NCBI RefSeq assembly: GCF_003026455.1
Contig: NZ_PYMB01000019.1
Location: 32,955 to 96,954, forward strand
Direction of reading: 5' to 3'
DNA from: Photobacterium rosenbergii
GTDB lineage: Bacteria; Pseudomonadota; Gammaproteobacteria; Enterobacterales; Vibrionaceae
Length of the DNA stretch: 64,000 nucleotides
Shown here piece after piece: positions 1 to 8,855 of this stretch. The position numbers were made by a program, and so were the translations under genes. The notes beneath the pieces are model-generated. The model was given only the letters and a program-made list of their open reading frames with translations, was not told where the DNA came from and made no database searches. Each line of letters opens with the position of its first letter. Within the stretch, counting starts at the first letter, position 1.

Positions 1-2385
1 TTTAACCCCTCATCGAGAGAAGTTAGTGTCAGTGTGATGGATACTATTTTTGGCGATGCAGATGGTCCGGATAATGGTTCAAATATAACTCCTTTGGATA
101 CCGTAACTTCTCCTACTGAAATATTAAATCCAGGGCAGGAAAAGTTAGTTTTAACCCACACTTTTAATGCGCCGACGGATGTTTCAGATTTAAGCGATAC
201 GGCTGTTGCCACATTTATAGATACAGCGACAGGAATTGAATTTCCTGAGAAGCCTGAGGTGACTTTTGAGTTGGATAATATCCAACCTGGCCCATCCGGT
301 TTTACAACAGCTTTCGTTAGTGACACTGAGCGGATTACTGGCCAAGGGCTCACATATAAAGTGACAAGCCTTACCAACGGTAGCGCTGATGGTTCATTCT
401 CTAACGGTTATACGCTCAATACGTCTTTGTCACCAACTGATCCAGATTTAGTTTGGACATCAGTCATGCAGGAAACAGAGTGTTCGAATTCGCTGGGGTG
501 CGATGTAGGCTTTGCCGAGTTCAATAAAACTATCGAGGCGGCTCCCGTAACATCAACAACAGGTTCACTCGCGGATTGGGCTTTGTTGACCGCGTCTGAT
601 GGTTCTATGTCGATGAGTGGTACCGAACAATCACCGGTTCAAATTATTGTGACAAGTTCAGCATTGATAGACTTAGATGTTCGTCTTGCTGTTCCTGCAT
701 TAACCGAACCAGATACCTTGCAGTGCACAGTAGAAGTCAAAGATTCATCTGATGGTATTGTTGCGACATTAACTTACGACTTCGACAATACAGTTAATGA
801 CATTACCCAAACTATTGACGATATTGCCCCGGATAACTACACCGGAGAAGTAACCAGTTGTGGCAACTTGGTTGGGGATACAATCAAAATGGTTGACCTA
901 ACCTTCCCTGAAGAACCTACGTTAGCTAACTGTTCTGGTGATTTGGAATTCGTGCTCGTTGCACCTGAACCACCTGCACCGGTTTATGCGGCAGTTGATA
1001 AGATCACAATGCCTTACGGTGAGGAAAATGGCTGGACAATGACATTAACAGGACCGAACACTGGGCCAAATGGCATTGTGTTGGTGACTAGTGATTCAGA
1101 GCCAGGAGCCTATGAGCTGTTTGAAGATCAAAATGGTCCATTTGAATTAGTCGAGGGTTACTATACCGTTACCGAGACTGTTCGCGAAGGTTGGGTGCAA
1201 ACGGCAAGTACGGGTTGTGAATTTAGAGTCAATTTGCCGGAGGATGAAGGTAGCGTCAAGCGGTGCTCATTTACTAACAAGAAGCTCGGTAAAATTATCA
1301 TCCATAAACTGACCAAGCCAAAATATGGTACTGGGTTTAGTTTCACACAAAATATAGAGGGTGATTACGAGTTCTTGCTCGACCATGGTCAGAGTAAGGT
1401 GTTTGAAGGTGTGGTACCAGGTAATTATCGGGTAACAGAAAACGATCCTGCGCCAGACTTTAATCTTGTCGATTTGGTTTGTACTGAGTCTAAGATGGCA
1501 AATACCCAAACCAATACAATGACCAGACAGGCGGATATCGTATTGGATCCCGGAGAGGTGGTCGAATGTACTTACACCAATCGTGAAAACGGTATGGTGC
1601 TAGTGAAGAAATTGACTAACGGCTATGCAACCAATGATGAGTGGAAATTTACGTTAACCGGACCAGGGGTAAATACCTTTGCGTTGACACCACCACACTT
1701 GTTCGACTTTGATGGTATCAAGCTTACTCCATACGAGAAATATACCTTGTGTGAAGTAGACATGCCTTATGGTTGGCAGTCATTCTGGATGGTTGATATT
1801 AATGGTGATAATCAATTTGATGAACGATTAAGGCTGGAAAATAGCAATAACGATTCACCAATTAATTACTACCTCCAAGTCAGTGAGTTGTTTAACCCGG
1901 ACTATGGCAACATCCAGTCCATTTACGATGATTTGACGCTCTGTGTTAACTTCATTGTGAAACCCGGACAGACCTTGTTCTTCCAGGTCGACAACAGGCA
2001 AGTGAAGAAAACAGAGCCAGTTGCTTGTTACGATAAGCCAATTTATGGCAATTATCTAAGCAATGATGATCTACAGGCAAACACCTACATGCTTGGTGAC
2101 TATCATGTCGATACTTGTGAAGAAGCAAAAGAGGTGCTGGATAAGCCTTCGTCATACGCAAGTGCTGATCATCTAGCCTCAAGGTTGTTCAGTGCAAAAC
2201 TGCATGAGCAGTATGGCTTGAACAGTTGCCAGCAAGCACAAACGGCAATGTATGAGACGCAATCAATGCTCGAAAACTCTGGTTACAGTGGCTATGGTTA
2301 TCAGCCAAGAACGTGGAGTAACTGGCAAGCCAGTAACCTAATTCGGGATTTAGATACGTACATTGCGGGCTTCATGTGCCGGTAA
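1..2385 (+). CDS. Large secreted protein with prealbumin/SpaA-like repeats, 5' end outside window
   Basis: The reading frame is open from the first base of the window, so the true start lies upstream and only the C-terminal ~795 residues are visible. The visible part is acidic, Thr/Ser/Asn-rich and carries scattered cysteines, as expected of an exported protein. Residues roughly 330-650 contain at least three segments resembling prealbumin-like (SpaA/Cna-B type) folds: each has a 'K-[LI]-T' first strand, a 'TVTE' or 'RVTEN' strand ending in a Cys, and a closing '[FY]TN[KR]' strand. The C-terminal ~120 residues look helical (EEAKEVLD, HEQYGLNSCQQAQ). No LPXTG motif, autotransporter barrel or membrane segment is visible at the C-terminus, so the export route is unknown. 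A terminator follows. Surface or matrix function is inference only. Confidence 0.7.
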   Translation, partial: FNPSSREVSVSVMDTIFGDADGPDNGSNITPLDTVTSPTEILNPGQEKLVLTHTFNAPTDVSDLSDTAVATFIDTATGIEFPEKPEVTFELDNIQPGPSGFTTAFVSDTERITGQGLTYKVTSLTNGSADGSFSNGYTLNTSLSPTDPDLVWTSVMQETECSNSLGCDVGFAEFNKTIEAAPVTSTTGSLADWALLTASDGSMSMSGTEQSPVQIIVTSSALIDLDVRLAVPALTEPDTLQCTVEVKDSSDGIVATLTYDFDNTVNDITQTIDDIAPDNYTGEVTSCGNLVGDTIKMVDLTFPEEPTLANCSGDLEFVLVAPEPPAPVYAAVDKITMPYGEENGWTMTLTGPNTGPNGIVLVTSDSEPGAYELFEDQNGPFELVEGYYTVTETVREGWVQTASTGCEFRVNLPEDEGSVKRCSFTNKKLGKIIIHKLTKPKYGTGFSFTQNIEGDYEFLLDHGQSKVFEGVVPGNYRVTENDPAPDFNLVDLVCTESKMANTQTNTMTRQADIVLDPGEVVECTYTNRENGMVLVKKLTNGYATNDEWKFTLTGPGVNTFALTPPHLFDFDGIKLTPYEKYTLCEVDMPYGWQSFWMVDINGDNQFDERLRLENSNNDSPINYYLQVSELFNPDYGNIQSIYDDLTLCVNFIVKPGQTLFFQVDNRQVKKTEPVACYDKPIYGNYLSNDDLQANTYMLGDYHVDTCEEAKEVLDKPSSYASADHLASRLFSAKLHEQYGLNSCQQAQTAMYETQSMLENSGYSGYGYQPRTWSNWQASNLIRDLDTYIAGFMCR

Positions 2386-2407
2386 AGTATAATCCAGGGA
2401 ATTAACA

Positions 2408-2443
2408 AAAGGCCGAAGTGAGCTGTCGCTTCGGCCTTTTCTT
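2408..2443 (+). terminator. Rho-independent terminator after the repeat protein
   Basis: GGCCGAAG and CTTCGGCC form an 8-bp GC-rich stem (2411-2418 with 2429-2436, extendable by A-T pairs), followed by TTTTCTTTT. It lies 25 bases after the stop codon of the upstream gene. Confidence 0.85.
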
Positions 2444-2667
2444 TTATGGAAAAGGCCTAAATTGAATACACAACCCATTTCGTATGTTATGTAAACGATT
2501 GGTTTTCATTAGAGTGATGTTAATCAATGTTTTGTTATATCGCTTTTATGAATGCTCGCGATTGCTTTTATCTCTCATTCTCATGCGGTAAAGTCCGCTG
2601 CGGGTGTGGTGATAGTGTTATTACTAAACAAGCATTAAGGTTGCTGTTGGTAATAATAGAAAAGCTG

Positions 2668-5625
2668 ATGGATTACAAAAAATTAAATACGTTTAATCAA
2701 CTCTGCGGGCAAGAGCTCTTTGATACTGTTGGCTTGAGTTTGTATGAAGCCTTTGCTGTCGATAAAGTTATCATTGGCTCTGTTCATGATGACAATGAAG
2801 GCGTACATATCCTTTCTAGTTGTTTTCAAGGGGAGAGAGGGGAGAAGAGCTACTTTCCTCTAATCAATGTCCCAGAAAATCAAGTCGTTGAACTCTGTCA
2901 GCGGGTGATTATCCCGAATGCACTTGAACAGGCTTACCCGCTATATACTAACCAGCATGTTGAGTCGGCTGAGACGTATGTTGGAATTCCTCTTTATGCG
3001 AGAAACCAACAGCTGGTTGGTGTCCTTTCCTGTATTTTCAAACGTCGTTTTGATTCCGTTGATGCCTTATGCGAGTTTTGCGAGACATTCACTGGCTATC
3101 TTGGGCATGAAGTCGGCTACGAAACCTTATTGATGCGGCAATCGCAACTACAATGGCAGTTGGAAGAAGGGCAAAGGGTCGCAAAAGTCGGAAGCTGGAT
3201 TTGGAATCTCCAAGAAGAGTATTTCGAATGGAGCAAAGAAGTCTATCGCATCTACGATATCAAGGATGAATCGGTACTACCCACCTTATCACTGCTATCA
3301 GCGTTGATTCACCCAGAAGATCGCGAATGGGTCCTCGACACCCTTCACCGTTCAATCGAAAGCGATGCCGTCAATTACAACTTGGTTCACCGAGTTCAGC
3401 TTTGGGATGGCACCATTAAGTACCTGCGCAAGCGTGCCGAGGTACTGCGTGATAGCCAAGGTAAGGCGATAGAAATGCGCGGTACTGTTCACGATGTGAC
3501 GGATGTGTATCAAATCTCGGCCAAATTAAATAAAGCTTCTCGCCAACTGACAACGACATTCAATTCTGTTGATGAAGGGATTTGGGAATTTGATCTTGAG
3601 CGTCGAGAACTGGCGACATCGGCTAAGTTTTGGCATCTGCTTGGCCGTGAAAAACCTAAAGAAGGGGATGATCTCGAGGCCTGGTTATCGTGCATTGTTG
3701 AAGAAGACAGGGATGAAGGTGTTGATTATTTTGATCGCTTCATTCAGCAACAGCATGCTTCCGTTTTTCAGTTTGAGTTCCGGTTAAAACCCTGTAGCCG
3801 GGTTGCGGTTGATGGCAATGAGTGCTGGCTGACAGTTAAAGGTAGTATTGTCGCTCGGGATGAGAATGGAAAGCCAACTAAAGTTGCAGGTATCCAGCGA
3901 GATATTACCCATACCGTTGAGGCCAAGCGGCAATTGGACCGAGCCCAGGTGGTATTTGATAACACCTCGGAATGCATTTTGATCACCGATAAACACAACA
4001 AAATTATATCGGTTAACCGTGCATTCGAAGAGACGACGGGCTATCGGGAAAAAGAATTACTTGGTTTATCTCCGAGTATCTTGTCATCAGGGATCCATGA
4101 CGCAAAGTACTACCATTCTCTGTGGCACAACTTGAACCGATATGGGCACTGGAAAGGCGAGGTCTGGAACAGGCGCAAGAATGGTGAAATCTACCCGGAA
4201 GAAATATCGATCAATGTGATCCGCGATGATAATGAAGAGATCATCAACTTCGTAGCAGTATTTCGGGATATTAGCCATTGGAAAAAAGCCGAAGAACAAC
4301 TGACTTTCTTTGCTTACAAGGATCCGCTTACCGGCCTGGTAAATCGCCGTAGTTTTGTTCAGCGGGTGAAAAAGCATATATCTTCAATTGATGATAAGCG
4401 CGCTCAAACGTTCTCGTTATTGTTCATTGATATGGACGACTTTAAGTCGCTTAACGATCTTTATGGCCATGACTTTGGTGACAAGGTCTTGGTCCATATT
4501 GCCAGTTGCCTAAAGCGTGTTTTTCCTGTTGCAGATGATATCTGCCGTTACGGCGGTGATGAATTTTGTGTGCTGTTGCCTGAAACCACGTCTGGAGCGG
4601 CAAGGGTATGGGGGCAACAAGTTGTAGATAGTGTTGCTGAAGCTTTTGTCTTGGATGATATTGAGGTGAATACCACTGTTAGTATTGGTATTTCGACTTA
4701 CCCGGAGAGCGGTGAAACCCATACTGAGTTGCTAAAGAACGCTGACTACGCCATGTACAACATGAAAGGGCAGGGTCGAAATGGGATTTGTCAGTACGAT
4801 AGTGCTCTTCAGTCAGACTACATAGAAAAACTAAAAATGCGTGATCGCTTGAAAAAGGCGATCTCCGATGAGTTACTAACCGTATATTACCAACCTGTTG
4901 TGGATGCAAAAACGGGGCAAATCAGCCGGTTTGAAGCCTTGATTCGGTGGATTGATGAAATTGAGGGAAGTATCTCGCCTGCTGAGTTTATTCCTGTGGC
5001 AGAGCGCTACGGTTTGATCAGACCGTTGGGAGACTTTGTACTCCATCAAGTGTGCCGTGATCTGAAACAACTCCATCAGTTTGGTTTTTCGGATGTGACT
5101 ATCAGCCTAAATCGGTCGGTGAAAGAGTTTATCAGTAGCAATGGGCTCCCCCCAATCTGGGACACGATTGAATCTTATGGTTTGCCTTTGAACGCAATCA
5201 TTGTCGAGATCACTGAGTCGACAGCATCGAGTGAGAGTAGTGATATCCAATCGCTGTTATCGTCGTTTAAACAGAAGGGGATAGAGATTGCTCTGGATGA
5301 TTTTGGTACCGGTTTTTCTTCATTGAGTTCGATTGTAGAACTTAGACCCAATATCATCAAAATCGATCGTAGCTTTATAGAAGGGATAGACAAGCAGGAA
5401 AATCGAACCTTGGTGTCTTTGATTATTGATTTGAGCCATAAGCTAGGGATTCAGGTGGTGGCAGAAGGGGTTGAGACTCGCAAGCAGCTGAATATTTTGC
5501 GGGAGATGAACTGCCATTTTGTTCAGGGCTTCTTCTACAGTCCTGCTGTTCCATTTTCTAACTGTATTTCAATCCTTGAAGGGCAGTTGTTGGGCCAAGC
5601 GCTGGCTAAACAGGTGCGTAAGTAA
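2668..5625 (+). CDS. GAF-PAS-PAS-PAS-GGDEF-EAL cyclic-di-GMP signalling protein
   Basis: Predicted cytoplasmic c-di-GMP turnover enzyme of about 985 residues. Order of domains: a GAF-like domain (about residues 20-165), a PAS_3-type fold (170-290), two further PAS domains (300-420 and 425-545), GGDEF (560-725) and EAL (740-980). The cyclase motif GGDEF is intact, as are the EAL signature (FEALIRW), DDFGTG, KID and VVAEGVET motifs, so both activities are possible. The inhibitory I-site RxxD is absent: the equivalent four residues before the active site read PVAD. No transmembrane helix is seen. The frame opens further upstream at ATG 2527, but those 47 codons are Cys-rich and unlike a domain, so the ATG at 2668 (MDYKKLNTF) is preferred. 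Neither start has a strong ribosome binding site. Whether it makes or degrades c-di-GMP cannot be told from sequence. Confidence 0.88.
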   Translation: MDYKKLNTFNQLCGQELFDTVGLSLYEAFAVDKVIIGSVHDDNEGVHILSSCFQGERGEKSYFPLINVPENQVVELCQRVIIPNALEQAYPLYTNQHVESAETYVGIPLYARNQQLVGVLSCIFKRRFDSVDALCEFCETFTGYLGHEVGYETLLMRQSQLQWQLEEGQRVAKVGSWIWNLQEEYFEWSKEVYRIYDIKDESVLPTLSLLSALIHPEDREWVLDTLHRSIESDAVNYNLVHRVQLWDGTIKYLRKRAEVLRDSQGKAIEMRGTVHDVTDVYQISAKLNKASRQLTTTFNSVDEGIWEFDLERRELATSAKFWHLLGREKPKEGDDLEAWLSCIVEEDRDEGVDYFDRFIQQQHASVFQFEFRLKPCSRVAVDGNECWLTVKGSIVARDENGKPTKVAGIQRDITHTVEAKRQLDRAQVVFDNTSECILITDKHNKIISVNRAFEETTGYREKELLGLSPSILSSGIHDAKYYHSLWHNLNRYGHWKGEVWNRRKNGEIYPEEISINVIRDDNEEIINFVAVFRDISHWKKAEEQLTFFAYKDPLTGLVNRRSFVQRVKKHISSIDDKRAQTFSLLFIDMDDFKSLNDLYGHDFGDKVLVHIASCLKRVFPVADDICRYGGDEFCVLLPETTSGAARVWGQQVVDSVAEAFVLDDIEVNTTVSIGISTYPESGETHTELLKNADYAMYNMKGQGRNGICQYDSALQSDYIEKLKMRDRLKKAISDELLTVYYQPVVDAKTGQISRFEALIRWIDEIEGSISPAEFIPVAERYGLIRPLGDFVLHQVCRDLKQLHQFGFSDVTISLNRSVKEFISSNGLPPIWDTIESYGLPLNAIIVEITESTASSESSDIQSLLSSFKQKGIEIALDDFGTGFSSLSSIVELRPNIIKIDRSFIEGIDKQENRTLVSLIIDLSHKLGIQVVAEGVETRKQLNILREMNCHFVQGFFYSPAVPFSNCISILEGQLLGQALAKQVRK

Positions 5626-5691
5626 ACTTGACTTGGATTTGTTGGGTTTAACTGAGTAAGATGTCGGTCTTGTTGTTCGTGGAGTAGGCCC

Positions 5692-6339
5692 ATGCAGGCA
5701 GTTTGTTTTGATTTTGATGGTACCTTGGTCGATTCTGAAATTTTTCATGCTCAGAATTGGAGCCAATATCTGTCGGGCTTGAATATCGATATCTCAGCAC
5801 ATGATTTTTTAGCGGATTTCGCAGGTGTTCCATGGGAGAAAGTCGCTAACCATTTCTCTTCAATGGCTCCGATTCCCCATAGTACCTCGACCGTGGTATC
5901 TGATATGGAGCGATTGACCTATCAAGCTATTGTGGAAAGAGGGATCCCTGCTAAGCAGGGGGCGTTTGATTTGATTAAATCTCTTCATGGTTCTCTACCA
6001 TTAGCTGTGGTAACGGGTTCTCCTAGGGTTTATGTTGAGGGAATCTTGTCGCATCTTGGTTGGCTGCATTATTTTGATCATGTGTTCTGCGGTGAAGATG
6101 TCGCAAATAACAAGCCCGCACCGGAAATCTATCAGCTTGCTTGCCGTACCTTAGGCGTTCGGGAGCACCAAGCAGTGGCGATTGAAGATAGCCAGACTGG
6201 CGCTCAATCAGCATTTACTGCCGGCCTGAGGTTGGTCGTGGTCAATGACTTGCATCCGTTTGGTGCGGAAATGACCCCTTATCGCTATGACAACTTGGCA
6301 GAGGCGCAAGCGCAGCAGGCTAAATGGCTTGTCGCATAA
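5692..6339 (+). CDS. HAD-superfamily hydrolase (subfamily IA, phosphoglycolate/sugar-phosphate phosphatase type)
   Basis: A 215-residue protein with all four HAD motifs: DFDGT (nucleophile Asp7 and acid/base Asp9), the motif II threonine in VVTGSPR (Thr108), the lysine in NNKPAPEIY (Lys141), and the metal-binding IEDSQTG (Glu165-Asp166). The alpha-helical cap inserted after motif I is typical of the beta-phosphoglucomutase/YieH/GPH-like subfamily. Likely a cytosolic Mg-dependent phosphatase acting on a small phosphorylated metabolite; the substrate cannot be assigned. ATG 5692 has a GGAGTAGG-like ribosome binding site just upstream. It follows the GGDEF-EAL gene by 66 bases on the same strand and may be cotranscribed with it. 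Confidence 0.88.
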   Translation: MQAVCFDFDGTLVDSEIFHAQNWSQYLSGLNIDISAHDFLADFAGVPWEKVANHFSSMAPIPHSTSTVVSDMERLTYQAIVERGIPAKQGAFDLIKSLHGSLPLAVVTGSPRVYVEGILSHLGWLHYFDHVFCGEDVANNKPAPEIYQLACRTLGVREHQAVAIEDSQTGAQSAFTAGLRLVVVNDLHPFGAEMTPYRYDNLAEAQAQQAKWLVA

Positions 6340-6423
6340 CACCCGTTTTTTCGCCTATGATATAGGCAAAGAACCAAGATTCTGTAAACCGGCCATATTG
6401 TAGGCCCTGTTAAAGGCATTGTA

Positions 6424-6690
6424 ATGCAAGACGAAGATATCATGACTGGCGATATGCTGGTTGAAACGGTTAAGAACCAACTTGAAGAAGGCAATCCTAT
6501 CAAGGTAAAAGAAACCTTGATGCGTTTGATGATGACAGGTACGGCCCGTGAAGAGGCTATCGAAATGATGGCCTGTGCCCTGTCTGTTGAAGTATTTGAC
6601 GTAGCCAAGAATGGCGGCAGCTTTGATTTGAAACGATACAGTGAAAATTTGGATGCCCTGCCTGATATGCCTTGGGATTTCGAAGACTAA
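6424..6690 (+). CDS. Small conserved acidic protein of unknown function
   Basis: An 88-residue, mostly alpha-helical acidic protein with no signal peptide or membrane segment. The segment 'MTGTAREEAIEMMACALSVE' recalls the helix found in SEC-C/DUF1841-type small proteins in which a 'G..R.EAI' turn precedes a hydrophobic helix, but the similarity is too weak to name a family. The C-terminus ends in 'LPDMPWDFED'. ATG 6424 is used; an in-frame ATG at 6442 is an alternative. A strong terminator follows directly, which supports a real transcription unit. Confidence 0.75.
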   Translation: MQDEDIMTGDMLVETVKNQLEEGNPIKVKETLMRLMMTGTAREEAIEMMACALSVEVFDVAKNGGSFDLKRYSENLDALPDMPWDFED

Positions 6691-6707
6691 CTTTTGGGTT
6701 AGCTCAC

Positions 6708-6736
6708 AAAAAAGCCGCTTATAGCGGCTTTTTTGT
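6708..6736 (+). terminator. Rho-independent terminator
   Basis: AAAAAAGCCGC-TTATA-GCGGCTTTTTT: a GC-rich stem (AAGCCGC/GCGGCTT) with A-tract before and T-tract after. It can act in both directions and ends the 6424 gene. Confidence 0.85.
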
Positions 6737-7165
6737 TGCCTATATGTTTTGGTTTTGTTTCTCGTGCTTGGGTGGGATCTATTTTGAGAAAAATCTGTAC
6801 TGGATACCAAAATAGAGAAAAATGTCGCATGGGGCCGTTCAGGTGTCACTTTTTTTAAAATAAGCACTTGAAAACAACAAAAAACACGAAACTTTTCCCG
6901 TGCTAGTCTAGCATATAAAACTGCTTTCATGGCTTCTTGGTGGTTTAAATCACTGGATGATAGAAAAATAGTAGATAACTGGTCTGGTTTGTTCGTATAT
7001 GTTGGGTTTTTCTTGTGTGACCAAGCTCAAAAACAGTTCGTTGTGCTGGTTTGGAATAAAATACTAGTTTGATTTGTTGTCTTTAAGTTAAAAAACGGTC
7101 ACACATTCCAAGGTTTTTTCTTTATTGTGTATATATCTTTTAACGAGGCAGCAAGGAAACAAAAG
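6737..7165. other. AT-rich intergenic region upstream of ald
   Basis: About 430 bases without a supportable gene. It must hold the ald promoter. An 8-bp inverted repeat (CTATTTTG at 6779-6786, CAAAATAG at 6808-6815) is the only clear symmetry; its role is unknown. A long minus-strand open frame through here is antisense to the 6424 gene and is not convincing. Confidence 0.4.
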
Positions 7166-8281
7166 ATGATTATTGGTGTACCTAAGGAAATTAAAGTTCA
7201 CGAATACCGTGTGGGTATGGTACCGGCTTCAGTTAGCGAGGCGGTTGCACATGGACACAAGGTATACGTTGAAACCAATGCTGGTGCTGGTATCGGCTTT
7301 AGCGATCAGGACTACATTGATGCAGGTGCCCAGATTCTGCCAACTGCTGAGGCGGTATTTGCAGAGTCAGAGATGATTGTAAAGGTTAAGGAGCCACAAG
7401 CCGTAGAACGTGCCATGCTTCGTGAAGGCCAAATCCTATTTACTTACCTTCACCTTGCGCCAGACCCAGAGCAGACTCACGACCTAGTTAACAGCAAGGC
7501 TGTATGTATTGCTTACGAAACTGTTACAGATGATAAAGGCCGCCTACCACTATTGGCTCCTATGTCAGAAGTTGCCGGCCGTATGTCAATCCAAGCCGGT
7601 GCACAGGCACTTGAGAAGTCACACGGTGGCCGCGGTATGTTGCTAGCAGGCGTACCGGGCGTAGAGCCAGCGAAAGTGGTTATCATCGGTGGTGGTGTTG
7701 TAGGTGCTAACGCTGCACAAATGGCTGTCGGCCTACGTGCTGATGTTGTTGTTCTAGACCGCAATATCGATGTGCTGCGCCAACTTGATGCTCAGTTTGG
7801 TGGTTCTGTACAGTGTGTGTACTCGACTAAAGATGCGATTGAAAAACACGTACTGGAAGCTGACCTTGTTGTTGGTGGTGTATTGGTTGCTGGTGCTGCT
7901 GCGCCTAAGCTAGTCACTGCTGAAATGATCAAGAAGATGAAGCCAGGTGCTGCGATTGTTGATGTAGCAATCGATCAGGGCGGCTGTGTTGAAACTTCAC
8001 ATGCAACCACTCACAGCGATCCAACTTACATTGTTGATGACGTTGTTCACTACTGTGTAGCGAACATGCCTGGTGCGGTTGCTCGCACATCCACATTCGC
8101 ACTGAACAACGTGACTCTGCCTTACATCCTTAAACTAGCAGATAAAGGCTACAAAGCAGCACTGCAAGAAGACAAGCACCTGCTGAACGGTTTGAATGTA
8201 TACCGTGGCCAGATCACTTGCGAAGAAGTGTCGGAAGCACTAGACCTTCCATACCTAGCTCCAGAAAAAGCGCTAGCGTAA
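7166..8281 (+). CDS. ald: Alanine dehydrogenase
   Basis: NAD-dependent oxidative deamination of L-alanine to pyruvate and ammonia. The protein is 371 residues, the usual length of the family. It starts with MIIGVPKEIK, and the catalytic lysine (Lys75 in VKVKEPQ) and histidine (His96 in TYLHLAPDP) fall at the family's canonical positions. The nucleotide-binding glycine loop GGGVVG is at 175-180. An in-frame ATG at 7127 would add 13 residues, but the ATG at 7166 has the AAGGAAAC ribosome binding site and matches the conserved N-terminus. It is a single-gene unit ended by a strong terminator. Codon use is highly biased, suggesting high expression. Confidence 0.97.
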   Translation: MIIGVPKEIKVHEYRVGMVPASVSEAVAHGHKVYVETNAGAGIGFSDQDYIDAGAQILPTAEAVFAESEMIVKVKEPQAVERAMLREGQILFTYLHLAPDPEQTHDLVNSKAVCIAYETVTDDKGRLPLLAPMSEVAGRMSIQAGAQALEKSHGGRGMLLAGVPGVEPAKVVIIGGGVVGANAAQMAVGLRADVVVLDRNIDVLRQLDAQFGGSVQCVYSTKDAIEKHVLEADLVVGGVLVAGAAAPKLVTAEMIKKMKPGAAIVDVAIDQGGCVETSHATTHSDPTYIVDDVVHYCVANMPGAVARTSTFALNNVTLPYILKLADKGYKAALQEDKHLLNGLNVYRGQITCEEVSEALDLPYLAPEKALA

Positions 8282-8299
8282 TCTAAACTTTCGAACACT

Positions 8300-8329
8300 A
8301 AATCCCTGCTCCGGCAGGGATTTTTTTTG
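8300..8329 (+). terminator. Rho-independent terminator of ald
   Basis: AATCCCTGC-TCCG-GCAGGGATT followed by eight T residues: a 9-bp perfect stem with tetraloop, 20 bases after the ald stop codon. Confidence 0.92.
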
Positions 8330-8343
8330 CCTATAGTATGCCT

Positions 8344-8390
8344 GAGAGGCGAGAGGCGAGAGGCGAGAGGCGAGAGGCGAGAGGCGAGAG
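8344..8390. repeat. Heptanucleotide tandem array (GAGAGGC), 6.7 copies
   Basis: Six perfect head-to-tail copies of GAGAGGC (8344-8385) followed by a partial GAGAG. It lies just beyond the ald terminator in the gap between two convergent genes. A 7-bp period is expected to be prone to slipped-strand change in copy number. No open frame crosses it. Confidence 0.95.
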
Positions 8391-8397
8391 TGATATG

Positions 8398-8422
8398 ACC
8401 CCCGTAAAGTAGATACGGGGGT
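8398..8422. repeat. Perfect 9-bp inverted repeat (hairpin)
   Basis: ACCCCCGTA (8398-8406) and TACGGGGGT (8414-8422) are exact reverse complements around a 7-base loop. No T-tract follows on either strand, so it is not a classical terminator. It sits 7 bases after the GAGAGGC array. Confidence 0.7.
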
Positions 8423-8669
8423 TAAATTCCACGGGACATTAAGCATTAAATTTTGCTTTGATTTTAGCTGCTTATATGTATCTTTTTACATTAGGAACAA
8501 ATAATAAATAAGTTTGTTAACTATTAAGTATTCCAATTAATTGTCAGTGTAGATTGCTAATTTAGGCAAAGATGTATGAATTAAAAATGACTAAATACAG
8601 AGGTTTAAAATAAAATATATGACAAATTAGCTATTGCTGTCTGTAAAATTAGTGTTCAAACTAAATAAG

Positions 8670-8788
8670 CCAATAGCCAATAGCCAATAGCCAATAGCCA
8701 ATAGCCAATAGCCAATAGCCAATAGCCAATAGCCAATAGCCAATAGCCAATAGCCAATAGCCAATAGCCAATAGCCAATAGCCAATAG
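8670..8788. repeat. Heptanucleotide tandem array (CCAATAG), 17 copies
   Basis: Seventeen uninterrupted copies of CCAATAG (119 bases), then a degenerate partial copy running into the terminator of the next gene. There are no mismatches, which suggests recent expansion or active slippage. The array lies only a few bases from the terminator stem of the L,D-transpeptidase-like gene, so on the minus strand it would be just downstream of the transcript end. Confidence 0.97.
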
Positions 8789-8792
8789 CCAA

Positions 8793-8826
8793 ATAAAAAA
8801 ACAGCAGCTTAAATAAGCTGCTGTTT
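8793..8826 (-). terminator. Rho-independent terminator of the L,D-transpeptidase-like gene
   Basis: On the minus strand AACAGCAGCTT-ATTT-AAGCTGCTGTT forms an 11-bp stem followed by a T-rich tract (TTTTTATTT). It lies about 30 bases after the stop codon at 8856. Confidence 0.9.
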
Positions 8827-8855
8827 AGTAAACAATAATAACAGGGAAAATGAGA

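Noticed and set aside
2485..2506. GalR-like half site (TGTAAACGATT) before the GGDEF-EAL gene
   Set aside because: Only the left half and core match; the right half fails at three positions, so chance is likely.
6355..6930. 191-codon open frame on the minus strand
   Set aside because: It is antisense to the 88-residue gene and its terminator, with low-complexity product and no ribosome binding site.
8344..8788. CRISPR array
   Set aside because: Repeats are 7 bp, head-to-tail, without spacers, and there are no cas genes.
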